From Kentomonas sorsogonicus (taxonomy: Eukaryota > Euglenozoa > Kinetoplastea > Trypanosomatida > Trypanosomatidae), in NCBI GenBank assembly GCA_030347455.1, contig JAQOSZ010000303.1, positions 248,001 through 312,000 of the forward strand: a DNA stretch of 64,000 nucleotides, given 5' to 3'. This document shows, one piece after another, positions 22,870 through 35,310 of the stretch. A program made the position numbers and the translations under genes. Each line of letters opens with the position of its first letter. Positions within the stretch are counted from its first letter, which is position 1. A model generated the notes under the pieces. That model searched no databases. It was not told the DNA's origin and was given only the letters and a program-made list of their open reading frames with translations.

Positions 22870-25800
22870 ATGCGTCATCACTTACTATGGGTGACAGTCC
22901 TGTGGTTGTTGCTGGCGGACACGTCTTCAGCGGCCACTAACCACAGCGAGCGGCCGCACAAGGCAAAGATAGTATCAGAGTTTTGCTCTACTGAACGGTA
23001 TGGGAGCCGCACCGTTCCCTTGCGCGTCCGTTTCGATGTGTCTGGCCTCTACGACCGGCGCTACTACTGTGCGAGCCCGGATGACACGCAAGGGGAGACG
23101 CCGTCATTGTCTACGTTCAGTGTTGCCCCCAGGGGGGTAGTGTAGCGCATGGCAAACAGAACAACATCCGTTTGCCGCCTCAGCAACGCAAGCCCACGCT
23201 GGTCGATCCAACAGAGTACGCAAACTGTGAAGCCGAAAATGGCTCAGGAGAGCCTACACAACCACATATGCTGAGCGAGGAGAAGCGTGAGTTTCTCGTT
23301 CGAGAGGTCATTCCGGCCCTCATCCGCCAAGCAGAAAAGCTACTGCTTGCGGCACCCTACGAAGAAAACACTATGAAGCCACCCTTGAACGCGACGGCGC
23401 AGGCAGAGGCTGTGCTGCTGGCGATGCGCGAAAACTGCCCATCGGAACCATTCTCCGCGCTCACCACCGAACGCTTGCAGCTGCTGCTGTTTCCCAGGTC
23501 TACAGAGAAAGTTGCTCCCTTTAAGTCTTTGGTCATCTTCGCCTACGCTGCTCCCAACTCGGAGTCGTTTGCGAGCACCATTGCGTGGAGCGCACCGTGT
23601 GCGTTTGCTACCCCGACAGAAGAAGCCGTTGCTGGCGACTCTCGACTAGAAGGAGCTGAACGCCCGCTGGTGGCTCGTATCAACTTCTCACCGTCATTCA
23701 TCATTCCGCAGTACCTGGCTGAACGTGTACGGGCTACCGACGCCGTCTCACGTTTCAAGTTGTCTTCCTCGCGAAGGGCAGACGAAGGTGCACCGGCTGC
23801 CTCTGCGATGTCCTTTCTGCGGTCGTACGTCCAGCAAGTGGCCGCGCTCACCGGCGTCCCGCTTCCAGCGTCGGCGTTGGATAGTAAAAGCCCAGGGCAA
23901 TTTGACACCACGAATGCCCTGATTCTGTACGCGCAGTACAAGGAGTCCTACATTCGGTACGTTCTCCATGAGCTCTTTCACGTCCTGGGCTTCTCGCCCT
24001 ACTATTTGCGGCGCTACTTTCCCCACCACACGCCGCCTGAGCGCACAGGTCTGGGCAGGCGCAATACCACCAATGCAACACGTGACGACCACATCACCGT
24101 TGACAATGCAAACGAAAGCGCTTCTGTGAACGAGGCATTGCTTAACCTGATTCGCTACACGGAGGAGTTCTATAGCTGCCCGATCAGGCGCCTCGTGGGC
24201 GGAATCCGCAACGGCAGCGACGATAACAGCGGTAGAGAAGAAGAGGAAAAGGAAGGAGAAACATTATTGCCGACGTTATCAGAAAATGCTAACACGCCGG
24301 TCCTCATGGAAGCAGCGACTTTCTTGTACCGACTGTTCACTGAAGATGAGGGAGGCGACGGGACGGCCAAGGGGCATTTGGAGCGGCTGCTACGACGTGA
24401 CGATCTTATGAGTGGCAGCCCTAACAACAACGACAACTACAACTCGCACTTCCCGAAGACGACCTACTTTACCTTGGCGTTCCTGACAGAATTTCTTCCT
24501 TTCTACCGTCTAAACACTATTGATCGTGCCGCAACCACCGTCCACTTCGGTAACGACAGTGAAGTTGCCGACGCCGACTTGCGTCTGCGCAGTGAGTGGG
24601 GAGGCTGGGGTTTTCGCGCTGGGTGCGGTTTTCTGTTGTCTGGCGGGAAATCACAGCAATTAACGAGCGCCTACCTCGGTGAGCCACAACTGGCTTCACC
24701 GCCCCCTCTGTGTCAAATGTCTACCGTTGTAGAGGGTAGTGCCGCAGATGCTTCGTTGCAGCCAGCACCCCGCCTTCCAATCGCGAAAACAGACGCTTCC
24801 GTCACGGCGCATGGGGCGAAACAAACTGTGGAAGTGAGCACAACCACTCCATTTGGCACACTTCACTATTCCGTCTCGTCTTTCCGCAAACCTGGAAATG
24901 GCACAAACGCAAGGGTTGGTGACCACGTGCGTCTTCAGTGGTCTCCACACGATGACCTCGTGCGAGACCAGTACTTTTGCCACGACCCGGACGCCTTTCG
25001 CTGTTCCTACGACTACCGATACCAGGGACACTGCAACACGTGGGCAGCAGGCAAGCCGAATCCTAAGAGTCGCAGTGACAACAGCCGAGATGCTCGGTTT
25101 GCAGCAGCGTTTTCTCGTGTCCGTCTGAATCGAGGTCGCAGCATCCTAATGAATGAATGCCCTGTGGTGGAGTACGACGCGGTCTTTCGTGCAGGCAAGA
25201 CGCCTCGCAACTCTCCTTTGGCAGACACGTCTGAGCACCTGTACAACAGGCTGGAGCGCTACGGTGACTGCACCGACGTGTACGCACGTCTGCCTGAGGC
25301 CAATGTCCGTCATGCCACTAGCAGCTCGAAGCGGCAGTCTGGCGCGCAGCGCTCGTCACCAGGGGATAATGTGGATTTTGCAACACTCCTTGCTGAACGA
25401 GGTGCGGTGGGGTCGCGCTGCGCCTACGTCACCGTGCCTTCCAATGATGCTGAAGCGAAGTCCTCCCGCAGTCTCACCACCTGCCTTCGGCATCGATGTG
25501 TACAGACACCGACGGCAAGTGTTCGTGTGGAAATAAAGGTTCCAGACGAGCTGCTGATGGAAGGAGTCATCAGATTCTCTGCTCGTGCCGTGGATCAAGC
25601 AACTGTGCGCAACGTGAGCGGAACGAATAGGAGTGACGACATCAACCGACGTGCCCGGATCAACACATCTTCAACAACAGCAGCAGAAGCAGAGACGTGG
25701 CTTCGTTGCCCACTTGCTGGCGAGGAAGGTGTCATTACGTTGTCGTTGGCGTCGTCGGGTCGCGCGGGTGGCACCGACGCTCGCGTGCAGCTTCGTTGCC

Positions 25801-27908
25801 CGTCTGCGCGGGAGTTCTGTGACGTCAACCCGGACCTTCTGGTGCCGAGGAGTCTGGAGGAAGAGACTGACGATCAACCCCGTGTGGTGGGGCGTACTGT
25901 CACGACAGACGAATCCGCTACCAACGACGTCTCTAGAAGGCCTAACGCTTCGGCGCTGCCAATTTTCCCCGAGTACGCCGGGTTGCTCACGTTGGGTTTC
26001 TTTATTCCGCATCCTCGAATGTCGTCAGCCAACACGCTCAACAATCGCTACAACCAGTACAACTACGTCTTTACATTGATGAAACGGCTTGCTCAGGAAC
26101 CCGTGCAGTGGCAGGCGGCTCTTGAGCAGGACCTCAACAACATCATCGTGTATAGCCTCAACCGAGAAACGGCAGCGGCAAGACCACCGACGTCCGGCGA
26201 CGCAGGGCTAACGAGGGAGGACACCTGCGACAGCAGTGCCGCCACAGCATCCACATCGTCACAACTCCCGTTGCTGCCGCCAAATGTCGGCATCCGACAG
26301 ACCGTTGGCGCGTGGCGCTTTGCTTCAGCTGCAGCCATCACTTACAGTGTGTTCTGGGTGGATGATGTGGTGACCGTTGCTGCTCGTCGCAACGCTTCCA
26401 CCAACTCATCACGGCAGGGTGTGGGTGTCGTGTTACAGCTTCCCATATCTATCACTGCTTCGAACCCACAGGAGGCGGCAGCGGTGCTCATGCAGTACAG
26501 CACACTTGTTTCTGATGTTGATGTTCCGATTAGTCCCATCACGAGACAAGGCAAGCGGCCGGACACTGCAGTGACGAAAGGCGTTCCTCTTCACTTTTTC
26601 AACTTTCTCCTCACCTTGCTCAAGAGCAAGCCAATCGTGCGCAGTAACAGTGACATGTCAGGTCAGCACATTCTCGAGTCGTCGCCACTGCGCATCTCGC
26701 TCGCATCAGCTGACGCGGTGGACACGGCCTGCAACAAGAGCTCGCCATCTGATGCAAGAAGCTCCTCTGCGTCTGCTCTTTTCGAAGGAGGCTCTCTGCC
26801 CTCTGTAGAGCTCCTCCGAGTGCGTAGCCCTGCCTCGCGCGACATGTGGTCTTCTCCTCTGTCTCCGTGGGACGGCAGCTTCCCTCTCCTGATCAACTCT
26901 TTGTTTCTCGGGGCAGACAATGAGCCGTCTCCCGCCCCCCTTCATTCGCATCTGGCACTCCACACGCGTCCTGTGCTGCAAATGCGGCTACTGTTGCGGG
27001 CGCAGGTGCTGGATGCGACGGTTTCCCTGATAGATCCGAACATACAAGGGGATAAGCGAGCGCTGCTCGTTGCACAATTGGAAGACGGTGTTGCCGTGGC
27101 GGCCACGCTTGACTGCGAGCTCCTGCTGGGTCTTTCGAGGCACCTCTTCCGCGTCCTCTCCGTCAGCGCCAGCTCCGTTCGTGGCGGTCAAAGCTTTCAA
27201 AGTGAGCGTGCCACGGCGGAGGAGAAGAAAGCAGATGTTTTCGATGCTGATGGTGCCCGCGAGGTGACGGCAGCGGCGGCGCGAGAGTTCACGACGCAGG
27301 TCGGTAGCGGAAGCAGCATTTTCTTTTCGATCACAGTGGAGGTGTCGCTCCCTGCTTTTGAAGCACACCTCCTCACGCGAAGCCACACCAGTCGACGGAA
27401 GCGGCGGCGCGTCATGAACTCTACTAGTACTCCACCGCACCGTAATGAATCCCTCGTCTTTTCCACGTACGAGTCCACGCTTGTCCGACAGTCTTTTGCG
27501 TTTCTGCTAGATCGCGTCAAGCATAACGACTTGACATGGGCAAACGTGCATCAGTTACTGACTCGCACACTGACAGTCTCTTCGCGTAGCGGCTCCTCGT
27601 CTCCACTTGGTGGTTCCGGACTGCACACGAATGACGTGCGCACGGCGCTTCTCAGCTGGAGTCTTCGTCTTCCACAAGTCGTGTCGGCTCCCCACAGCGC
27701 AGCGAGACGTGGCTCTTGGCGTCACGAACGTCTCTGCCTATCGCCTCACTTCTACAGAGATGATGCCTCTAACAGTTCGCGTGGTCTATCCTTTACGATG
27801 CGATCGGACCACGCCGGGTACTGCTTGACTTACTTTCGACTCTATACTATCCTTTTTCTCTTGACCATTATCGCCTTGCTACTCTTGTACTCCGTGTTGA
27901 CCTTATAG
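22870..27908 (+). CDS. Giant GP63-like (leishmanolysin, M8) surface metallopeptidase
   Basis: A type I membrane zinc peptidase of about 1,680 residues, nearly three times the usual GP63. MRHHLLWVTVLWLLLAD is a signal peptide. The zinc site is complete: HELFHVLGFS (HExxH codons 23967-23981), with the distal His in GHLERLLRRDDLM (24375-24377). It is followed by TTYFTLAFLTEFLPFY, EWGGWGFRAGCGF and Cys-rich stretches such as FRCSYDYRYQGHC and SRCAYVTVP, as in GP63. After about residue 980 comes an extra part of roughly 650 residues with two loosely similar halves. The chain ends in a hydrophobic helix (FLLTIIALLLLYSVL) with almost no cytoplasmic tail, instead of the GPI signal typical of GP63. 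One frame change lies near 23135 in a G6 run and is read as an assembly indel. It probably sits on the surface or in the secretory route; the substrate is unknown. Confidence 0.83.
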
Positions 27909-28664
27909 TTTGAACTATTTCTTCCTTTTCTTTCTTCTTTTTTTCCTTTTCACTGTTGCTTCCTAGAGTGCGTTTCACTCTTTTTTTTTTTTTGTTTGTT
28001 TGTTTCCTTCATTCGCCTTCGCGGGGGTGGATTGAACGAGACCATGATCCCTTCTATTGTTTTTTTTTTCTTGCTTACTGCCTTTCAATTCTAGAGGAAA
28101 AAAAAAATCAATACCTCTTTGTTTCTACATATCGTGTCATTGAATGTGTCTCTCCCCCGACTCATCCAGAGTGCGCACCAGAGCGTGCGCTGGAGCAATT
28201 TTCTTTCATGTCATATTATTCCCGGAGTCTCGTAGGTGGTTTCACCCCTATCTATTTTTTTCAATTAATGCTTCCGTTCCCGCACCATTATTTTTTTTCC
28301 TTTGTTAGAGCAGAAGAAGAAGCTGTTACTATATCTGAAACATTCTTAGACAGCACTCTTTAAACAGGAAAAAAAAACAGAACACACTATTATTATTATT
28401 AGTGAAAGTAGTGGTAGTGTGTACACCGCTCTCGTGAAGACGTAGACGACTATCCGTTTACGTGTGTTTCTCAGTGCATTTGATACTAATAGTCTTTCCT
28501 AGTCAGGTTTATTTCATCTCATTCATTCCCCTCCGAGTTCTACTGGACGCAGTTTTTTTTTTTTCCGGCTGGGGTGCTGTTTTCAAGTACAGCCGTCACG
28601 TCATATCCGCAGAGAAGTTGAGGACGACGCGAGGACTGTACACACCTCTAGCCTGATATTGGCG
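27909..28664. other. Intergenic region
   Basis: T-rich spacer with T runs at 27978-27993 and 28551-28564 and an ATT triplet run near 28387-28402. No supported gene. Confidence 0.6.
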
Positions 28665-31582
28665 ATGCTCTTTGTAACTCGACCTTCTACATCGCTGTCA
28701 GCAAGTGAAGACGGCAGTGCTTCGTCAAACCACACAGACGTGAACTGGGACGCTGCCTCGATAGCGCTCCTCCTCACACTCGCGCTGGTGGGCGTGGGCG
28801 CTGTAATTATTGCCTGCATAGTCGCCGTCTCTCTCCTGAGACCAGTATGTGATGGTCTCCTTCACTGGGCCCGCGGCGGTGACAGAAACGGTAGCGACAG
28901 CGACGGAGACCCAAACGAGCCACTGTCGCTGATCGAAGAGGAGCGTCGTGAGCGGCGGATACGGCTGTTGCACGGCCAGCACCCCAGCTATGACTGTTTG
29001 GATGGCGACAACCCAACGGACTCGCCAACAGCGACAAGAGACGAGCAGGTGCACTTTGGTCCCGTCGACAGTGACACACAGAACTCTACTGCCCCACCAG
29101 TACTAGGATTTGCTCCATCAACGACGTCTGCGGACACCTGCAGAGACGTGACGCGATTCAGAGAAGGGGCTGTTATGGCCCCTACCGCTGCTGCTGCTGC
29201 TGCTGCAGCTGCTAGCGCTCTCCCAAATCCTGCTCCTCAGGAGCGTCTGGCAACGAGAGATTATGTGAGGCACGGGCTCTATGACCAAAGCTCCTACAAC
29301 ATGCTTCACGGCGACACCCCCACACGGCAGCCAGACGCTACGGAGGGCATTCTGCAGGCGAGCATTGCAGCTGTGGAAGACATCTTTTTTCAGTCGGCCA
29401 GTCACAATGTGTCGCGTCACGGCACCTCGGCGAGCACGAGCACCACCAACGCCGTTAGCACCGTCTCCGCGTTTACTGATAACACGGCTGCGGGAGGAGG
29501 AGGAGGAGGTGGTGGTGGTGCCGTCCCCAACGCTACACCCGCCGGCGCCGCTAGTGCCACCACGTCGCAGCCTTCGCCAGTGTTGTCGCCTTCGGCTACA
29601 TCCACACAGCAGCAGCAGCAGCAGCCAACACAGGAGGTAAACGACGTAGAAGGCCAGCAGGAGTCGCACAGTCGCCGCGGCACCACAACTAGCGGTCGCC
29701 GCCTTCTACCGGTGGCGAACGCCGATGATATTGACACGTATTACTACGGGACACCGTCGTCGCTGCAGTTTGCCCAGCGCAGTTACTCGATACCACAGGC
29801 ACTCCTTACGACAACACAGGGCCTTCCGCCGAGGCCCACTGCCGGCGCTGTCCCTCCGGCGCACCATCAGCAGCACCACCAGTCCACCGTCGGGGGCAAT
29901 GAAGGAACGCGCGGCGAGGATCGCTCGTCGTCTGCAACCAAGAAAAAGCGCCGGCACCGCCGTCGTAAAACCAGCAGCAGCACAAGCCGTCCACCCAGCC
30001 GGAATTCATCGGCGCCGTCGAGCTGCGTCGATGGCGGCGCCAACAGCACGGCTGAAGAGGCGAAGGCTCCCGTCGAGCGCAGGCGTCGTCGACACCACCA
30101 CGAAGAGGAGCCGTGGCAACCCGTTCTCGTGCAAGCACCCCGATTGGTGTTGCAGCACGATGGTGCAGCCGGTTGTGGTGAGGACGCCACGAACGAGTCG
30201 CCGGAGCCTGCGCCCACACAGCGGGCTCCTATACGGAATAACTCGTGCAGCATCTACACCACCGATGACGAAGGCTGGGAGGAGGAGCCGATTCAACCGA
30301 TTGTGCTGGTGCGTCCAGGGCAGCCCCAACCACAGCACTCGGCTGAGGTGACGACAGCCGCAAGCCCCGACGAAAGCACCACTGCCGCGGGTGTGTCTCA
30401 GAACGACTGCTACGAGGGGACCTCCTACGACAATGGCCGCCCCCCTGCCGACGACCTCATGACGGACGATCTGATGCTCGACATGGGCGTGTACGGCGAC
30501 GTCGCCCCCGTCGCGCTACCAACGCGCCTCTCGTCGGGAAACGTCGCAGCCACCGGTGGTAGCGACGGCGGTGAGGGAGGCTACCTCGACGACGACCTGC
30601 AAGTCTACGAAGAGGACGGTGCTCTCGTCGCTGGGTACGTTCCTCGGACGATCGACCACGACAACATCGTCATTTACGACGGAGAGGGAGACGAGACCCG
30701 CAGCGGCAGCAGCTGCGCCGAGTCGGCCACCAGTCGCAACAGCAGCCGCGCCGCGTCGCAGAGTGCCTCCCGCAGCGATAGCCCCTGGCGACGTCATGAG
30801 ACGACCGGCGCGCGTCCACACCTCTCTGCCGGCGCTAGTAGTAGTGGCGCGGCGCGCCCTGGTTCCAGTGTAGGTCTCCCGCCGCTGCCGCCGTTGCGCC
30901 AGCACGCGCTCATGTACCACAGACAGCAGCAGGAGCTCCAGCAGCGCGGTAGTCAGAGTGCCCGTCTCCCCCCGACACACTCGGCCATGACGATGCCTCA
31001 CAACACGACGGCTGGCGCCTACAACTACTACAACAACGGTGGCACCCGCGACGCGGAAGAGTACCACCGGCACACTCCACCCGATCACTCACACGCGTCT
31101 CTGTCCGAGGCACTGTCGGCTCCCATTCACGGTAATAGTGGGAATGCCGTCAACGGCGGCGAGGTGCTAACGGCACGCTCGTACTCAGCGCCGTACCTCA
31201 GCCGAGCACACGAGGGGGGCAGCAACACACCGGCGATTCCTCTGTCAGCCACCACTCCAGTAGTAACAACAGTGACGCCGACGGCAACAGCAGCTCCCGC
31301 AGCACCCAAAGTCGCCGCCGACACCGCGGCCACGGCAGCGGCACTGCCTCAAATAGGAGGGGACACAGTTTACATGACACAGAGAAGGATTGGTCTTCGC
31401 AAGGGAGGCACGGTATTCACGGGAACGCCCACGCCGATGAGCGTCATCCGGAGAGCCCCGCAAATCGCGAGGTAGAGCGTCAGGACTATACAGACAAGGA
31501 AACGCGCGACTACTTTCGGAGTCCCACGACAAATTGGATGCGCGCTTTTGTCGACGGCATTTCAGTCTCTCCCGACGCGTGA
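28665..31582 (+). CDS. Single-pass membrane protein with long disordered tail
   Basis: I do not recognise this protein. A short N-terminal segment with possible N-glycosylation sites (NHT) precedes one strong helix (IALLLTLALVGVGAVIIAC, about residues 31-52). About 900 residues of polar, low-complexity sequence follow, with runs of Ala, Gly, Gln, Ser and His. Short motifs recur: PSYDCLDGD and SSYNMLHGD; EEPWQPVLV and EEPIQPIVLV. These could be peptide docking sites. One frame runs to a stop at 31475. The G6 run at 31210-31216 is, however, followed in the neighbouring frame by an open, Ser/His-rich sequence that ends DYFRSPTTNWMRAF...SPDA at 31582. That looks like a genuine folded end, so I extend the gene there and take the shift as an assembly indel. 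A stop at 31475 remains possible. Confidence 0.6.
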
Positions 31583-32884
31583 CTCCTGAGGGGCTAAGCC
31601 GCTCTCATTTCAATTGAGAGAAAAAAAAAAGAATATTGTTCATGACTTCTACTTAGTTCGGCGATGTTTGAAAATATTTTTCATTGTACAGTTTCTTATT
31701 ATTATTATTATTAACAGTTGCCCCTGCCCCTCTCTGACCCTCCTTCCCCCCTTCCTGTTGCATATCCCAAATTGATTTCCGTCGTGTTTTTCTTCTTCTT
31801 TTGTCCTTTTTCTTTTTTATATATCTGTTCTGCATATATGAACTGGTGTTGTACATTTAAACCATTGACTAGCTATATTCCATCTTTCTTTTTTTTCTCT
31901 GTATTTTTTTTAATCGGAATCACTTTCCCCCCCCCCTTATATCATGTGCTTGCTTACATTTCCATGCCGTTAACCTTTCACACCTCTGTGACTCTTCCGT
32001 GCTTCCCAGGTCACCAAAACCTGCTGATTGTTTATGCTGTAATTTCATTCTTGTTCCTTTGCTCCTTTATTTCTTTGTTTCTCTATTTTTTTTTCCTTTT
32101 TGTAATGCTTCATCCCCTACAACGGCTTGAAGAAAGCCGCTTGTTTGTCCCTCGGCGTTTATTCAGATTATTTTTACCGTGTTTTTTTTTTCTATTTTCT
32201 AGTATTTAACACGCACATGTGCTACGTGGCACTGTCACAGCGGGAGACTATTTTTATATTTATATATAATAACACGCTAGCATTTTTTTCCTCACATATG
32301 TTTTTTTTTTTTTTTTTTTTGCTGTCCTTAACCTTAACCATCCATTCTTCCTCCCTTACATATTCATTATCATTTGTCCTTGCTTTCACACTTCTCTATG
32401 GTGATGACGACAACATTCTACTCCTTCACGGCCTGATTTGTTCCATTTTTCAATATTTAAGAGAGCACAACTTTCATCATTAATGGAGTGTATGAATAAG
32501 CCCTGACAGAGTGCTTGGAGAGACTTCTCCCACATGAAAACACTTGTATTTTCTTGAGCCAAAACTACCTGAACATGGTAAGAGACACATGCGGCTCTAA
32601 CAACCTCACTTCCGCGGTTTCGTCGCAATGAATCCATCGTTTTCACGGCACTTGTAACGTCCTGCGAGCTCACAAAACATACTCTCTTCAATTATTACGT
32701 CTCTATCTCTCGCTCTTACCGCGTGTTCACTCCCTCTTTGTCGTGTAATACTAGTTTCAGATTTATTTTTCATTTTTGTTTGTCGCTTCTTTCCAAAGAG
32801 TTAAAGCAAAAAGCTCGATTCCAAGAACCCACGCCCCCCCCCCCTCCAACTCCGCGTGCCATTTAGCCCCTCTGCAGTCCTACC
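31583..32884. other. Intergenic region
   Basis: T-rich spacer with C10 (31927-31936), a T run of about 20 (32299-32320) and C11 (32834-32844). No gene is supported. GCAG at 32874-32877 follows a pyrimidine-rich stretch and lies only 8 bases before the next ATG; earlier AGs are also possible. Confidence 0.6.
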
Positions 32885-34039
32885 ATGTTCACGCACCCTC
32901 TCCGACAAGCGATTCTCCCTGTCGTCACCAAGGTGGCTGCGGCGACCGGATCGCCCTCTACCGTCGACGACGTTCCGTTGCCTGCGCAGGAGCCCCACGC
33001 GCTGTACCCCGTCAACCGCGTCTACTGCGTCGGCCAAAACTACGCCGCGCACGCGCGCGAGATGGGCGCCAAGCCGCGCAGTCCCGTTCGCGGGGCGGCC
33101 CCGCCGTCAAACCCCTTCTTCTTCATGAAGCCGCCCATGTGCATCAAGACCCCCGACATCCCGGCCGACGTTCTGCCACCCACGCTTCGCGCGATCCCGC
33201 AGAAGCAGAAGCTGGTGGAGCTGCTCAACACTATTGCCGAGCCCGAGAGCGCCGCGGACACGTCCGGCGGCACACCCGCGCCGCGGCCGGCTGACTTTGC
33301 TTACCCCGTCGACGCGCGCTGCCGCGTGCGGTACCCCAGCATGACGGAGAGCTACCACTACGAGGCGGAGCTGGTGGTCGCCATCGGGGCGCCGCCGCCG
33401 GAGGTCGCCGAGCGCCACGTCGAGACGTCGCCGGCGACCAACAACGGCCACCCGGGCGGCTTCCAGGGCATCGCCGTCGAGGATGCGCATCACTACATCT
33501 ACGGCTACGGCATCGGCCTCGACATGACGCGCCGCGACCTGCAGGCGGCCGCCAAGGCGAGCGGGCGCCCGTGGGACCTCGCCAAGGGCGCCGAGGAGAG
33601 CGTTGTCCTCAGCCCGCTAGTGTCCGCCGCGGCGCTGCGCGCGGCCGCCGCCGCTGACCCGGCTCTCCTGCGGCTCTTCACCCCGACGGAAGAGGCGCTG
33701 GGGAGCTACCAGGCCCTGTGCGAGCGCGTCAAGAACTGCAAGGGCGTGCACGACGACGTCTGTGCGCACCAGGCCTTTGCGCTGTCGCCGGACAATGTCA
33801 TGCTCAAGCAGGGCGCCATCACGCTGGACGTCAACGGGACGGAGCACCAGCGCGGCGATCTCTCCGACATGCTCAACAACGTCAGCGAGCTCATCGCGGT
33901 CCTCAGCAGCTACGTCGCGCTGCGCCCAGGCGACATCATCTTCACCGGCACTCCCGCCGGCGTCGGCGCTGTCCGCCCGGGCGACGTGATGCGCGCCCGC
34001 ATTGAGGGAATCGGTTGTCTGGAGGCGGAGGTGGTGTGA
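32885..34039 (+). CDS. Fumarylacetoacetate hydrolase (FAH) family protein, FAHD1-like
   Basis: 384 residues in one frame. The FAH C-terminal fold is clear: VYCVGQNYAAHAREMG near the start, the metal-ligand strand YHYEAELVVAIG, GYGIGLDMTRRDLQ with the metal-binding Asp, RPWDLAKGAEE, and IIFTGTPAGVGAVRPGD near the end. Family members use a divalent metal to split or isomerise acylpyruvates, oxaloacetate or ring-fission products, and FAHD1 acts in mitochondria. The N-terminus, rich in Leu, Val and Ala with few acids, could be a targeting sequence, but this is uncertain. Inserts of 20-50 residues, for example around 33180-33290, make it longer than the ~220-residue FAHD1 core. The gene is markedly GC-rich even beside its neighbours. 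The exact substrate cannot be assigned. Confidence 0.88.
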   Translation: MFTHPLRQAILPVVTKVAAATGSPSTVDDVPLPAQEPHALYPVNRVYCVGQNYAAHAREMGAKPRSPVRGAAPPSNPFFFMKPPMCIKTPDIPADVLPPTLRAIPQKQKLVELLNTIAEPESAADTSGGTPAPRPADFAYPVDARCRVRYPSMTESYHYEAELVVAIGAPPPEVAERHVETSPATNNGHPGGFQGIAVEDAHHYIYGYGIGLDMTRRDLQAAAKASGRPWDLAKGAEESVVLSPLVSAAALRAAAAADPALLRLFTPTEEALGSYQALCERVKNCKGVHDDVCAHQAFALSPDNVMLKQGAITLDVNGTEHQRGDLSDMLNNVSELIAVLSSYVALRPGDIIFTGTPAGVGAVRPGDVMRARIEGIGCLEAEVV

Positions 34040-34195
34040 GTGTGGGAGTTTAGCTGCCATGAGAAAAATAGACGGGGGTGACAGTGATCAGAGCTGCGCG
34101 GCGATAGATATACACCTAAATATGCCTTGGAACAGCGAGAAAAGAAGTGTTCAACAAATTAATGAGATATAGATAACACCAGTTCACAGTACTCC

Positions 34196-34214
34196 ATATA
34201 TATATATATATATA
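34196..34214. repeat. TA dinucleotide microsatellite
   Basis: An uninterrupted run of about nine AT units in the 3' flank of the FAH gene. Confidence 0.8.
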
Positions 34215-35293
34215 GTTAGAGATATAATGAAAGAATATTGAATTTATCGCTCGGCTCGACTTCTTTTTTTTGTCCTGTTCAACGTTTTCCCAACCGCTGC
34301 TTCTCAACTGATAACTATACATAATGAACCACGACACCACAGTGTGAGTTCACCAATCTCGCTAATTTTCTCTGCCTCTCTCTTCCTCTGTGTTGTGCGA
34401 CCACTTCATTCTCATTTTATTGTTATTCATCAAGTTTGTGTGAGGCGACACTCTAAAATCTTGTCATTTGCGACTACTCACACTGTTGTTATTTTTTTTT
34501 TCTTCTTCCGATGTTTTTCTTGCTTTTACAGTGCTGCTTTTTCAACCCATTCTCTCCTCTTCTTTCATATATAATTCGATGGCCCATCTACCCAGATACA
34601 CCCAAAAGTCATGCATTGTGCCTGTCCCTAACTTCCCCCGTCAGCTGTCGTTCCACCGCCGTGCTACTTTCTCTAATATTTTTTGTTTTTCAACTTCTTT
34701 TTCTTACTCGTGCACTTCAACAGTGCTTGATGTTGTTCGACAGAGTACATAGAGTAGTATCTATAGGGTTGAAAACGGACTTTCCATTAATGTTTGACAG
34801 AATGGAGACTGACATGCCATAATTGCGAGCGTCCACTTGTTTCACGTTTTTTTTTTTTAATGCTGTTATTTCTTGCTTTCACTCCGTGAAATTTATCACC
34901 AGAGAGCCTTTTGTTGTTGTTACTGATTTCTTTCCATTATTTCAACCTATATATATTGCTTGACACCACCGTGCTGATAAGCCCTTTGTTATCCTTTTTT
35001 AACAATCTTTGTTAACGTTACATTTCTCCTTTTTTCCCTCTCACTGTTACTCAAGATATTGCCAATATCGCTGTGACTTGCCTTCATTCTTGACAAGAGA
35101 AAACGGACGGCTCCGATCCGTTTACTCTCAAACTATCGCAATTGAAAAACTAAGTGTAACAGGGGCGCTAACGAAACAACAACACTCGTACGTGGGCACA
35201 TTAGCACTGCAGCATAAACACTCGCGAATGAGTCTCACATTTCTCTGTGTACAATATTACACGAGCGTGTGTTTAAGCAAATGACAAGGGATG

Positions 35294-35310
35294 CCCCCCC
35301 CCCCCCCCCC
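35294..35310. repeat. C17 homopolymer
   Basis: The longest C run in the window, in a gene-free stretch. Length calls of such runs are unreliable in most sequencing data. Confidence 0.8.

Noticed and set aside
23100-23170. Programmed ribosomal frameshifting at the G6 run
   Set aside because: The window's other shifts have different direction and context, and no pseudoknot or shared slippery site is apparent; an indel error is simpler.
31718-32209. 163-codon open frame in the spacer before the FAH gene
   Set aside because: Composition is dominated by Phe, Leu and Ser from T/C runs; typical of spacer DNA.
32322-32342. CCTTAACCTTAACC as an internal telomere-like repeat
   Set aside because: It is not the kinetoplastid TTAGGG unit and occurs only about twice; chance in C/T/A-rich spacer.
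32398-32440. C/D-box snoRNA (GTGATGA followed by CTGA)
   Set aside because: The boxes are only about 30 bases apart, too close for a normal guide RNA, and no terminal stem is seen.
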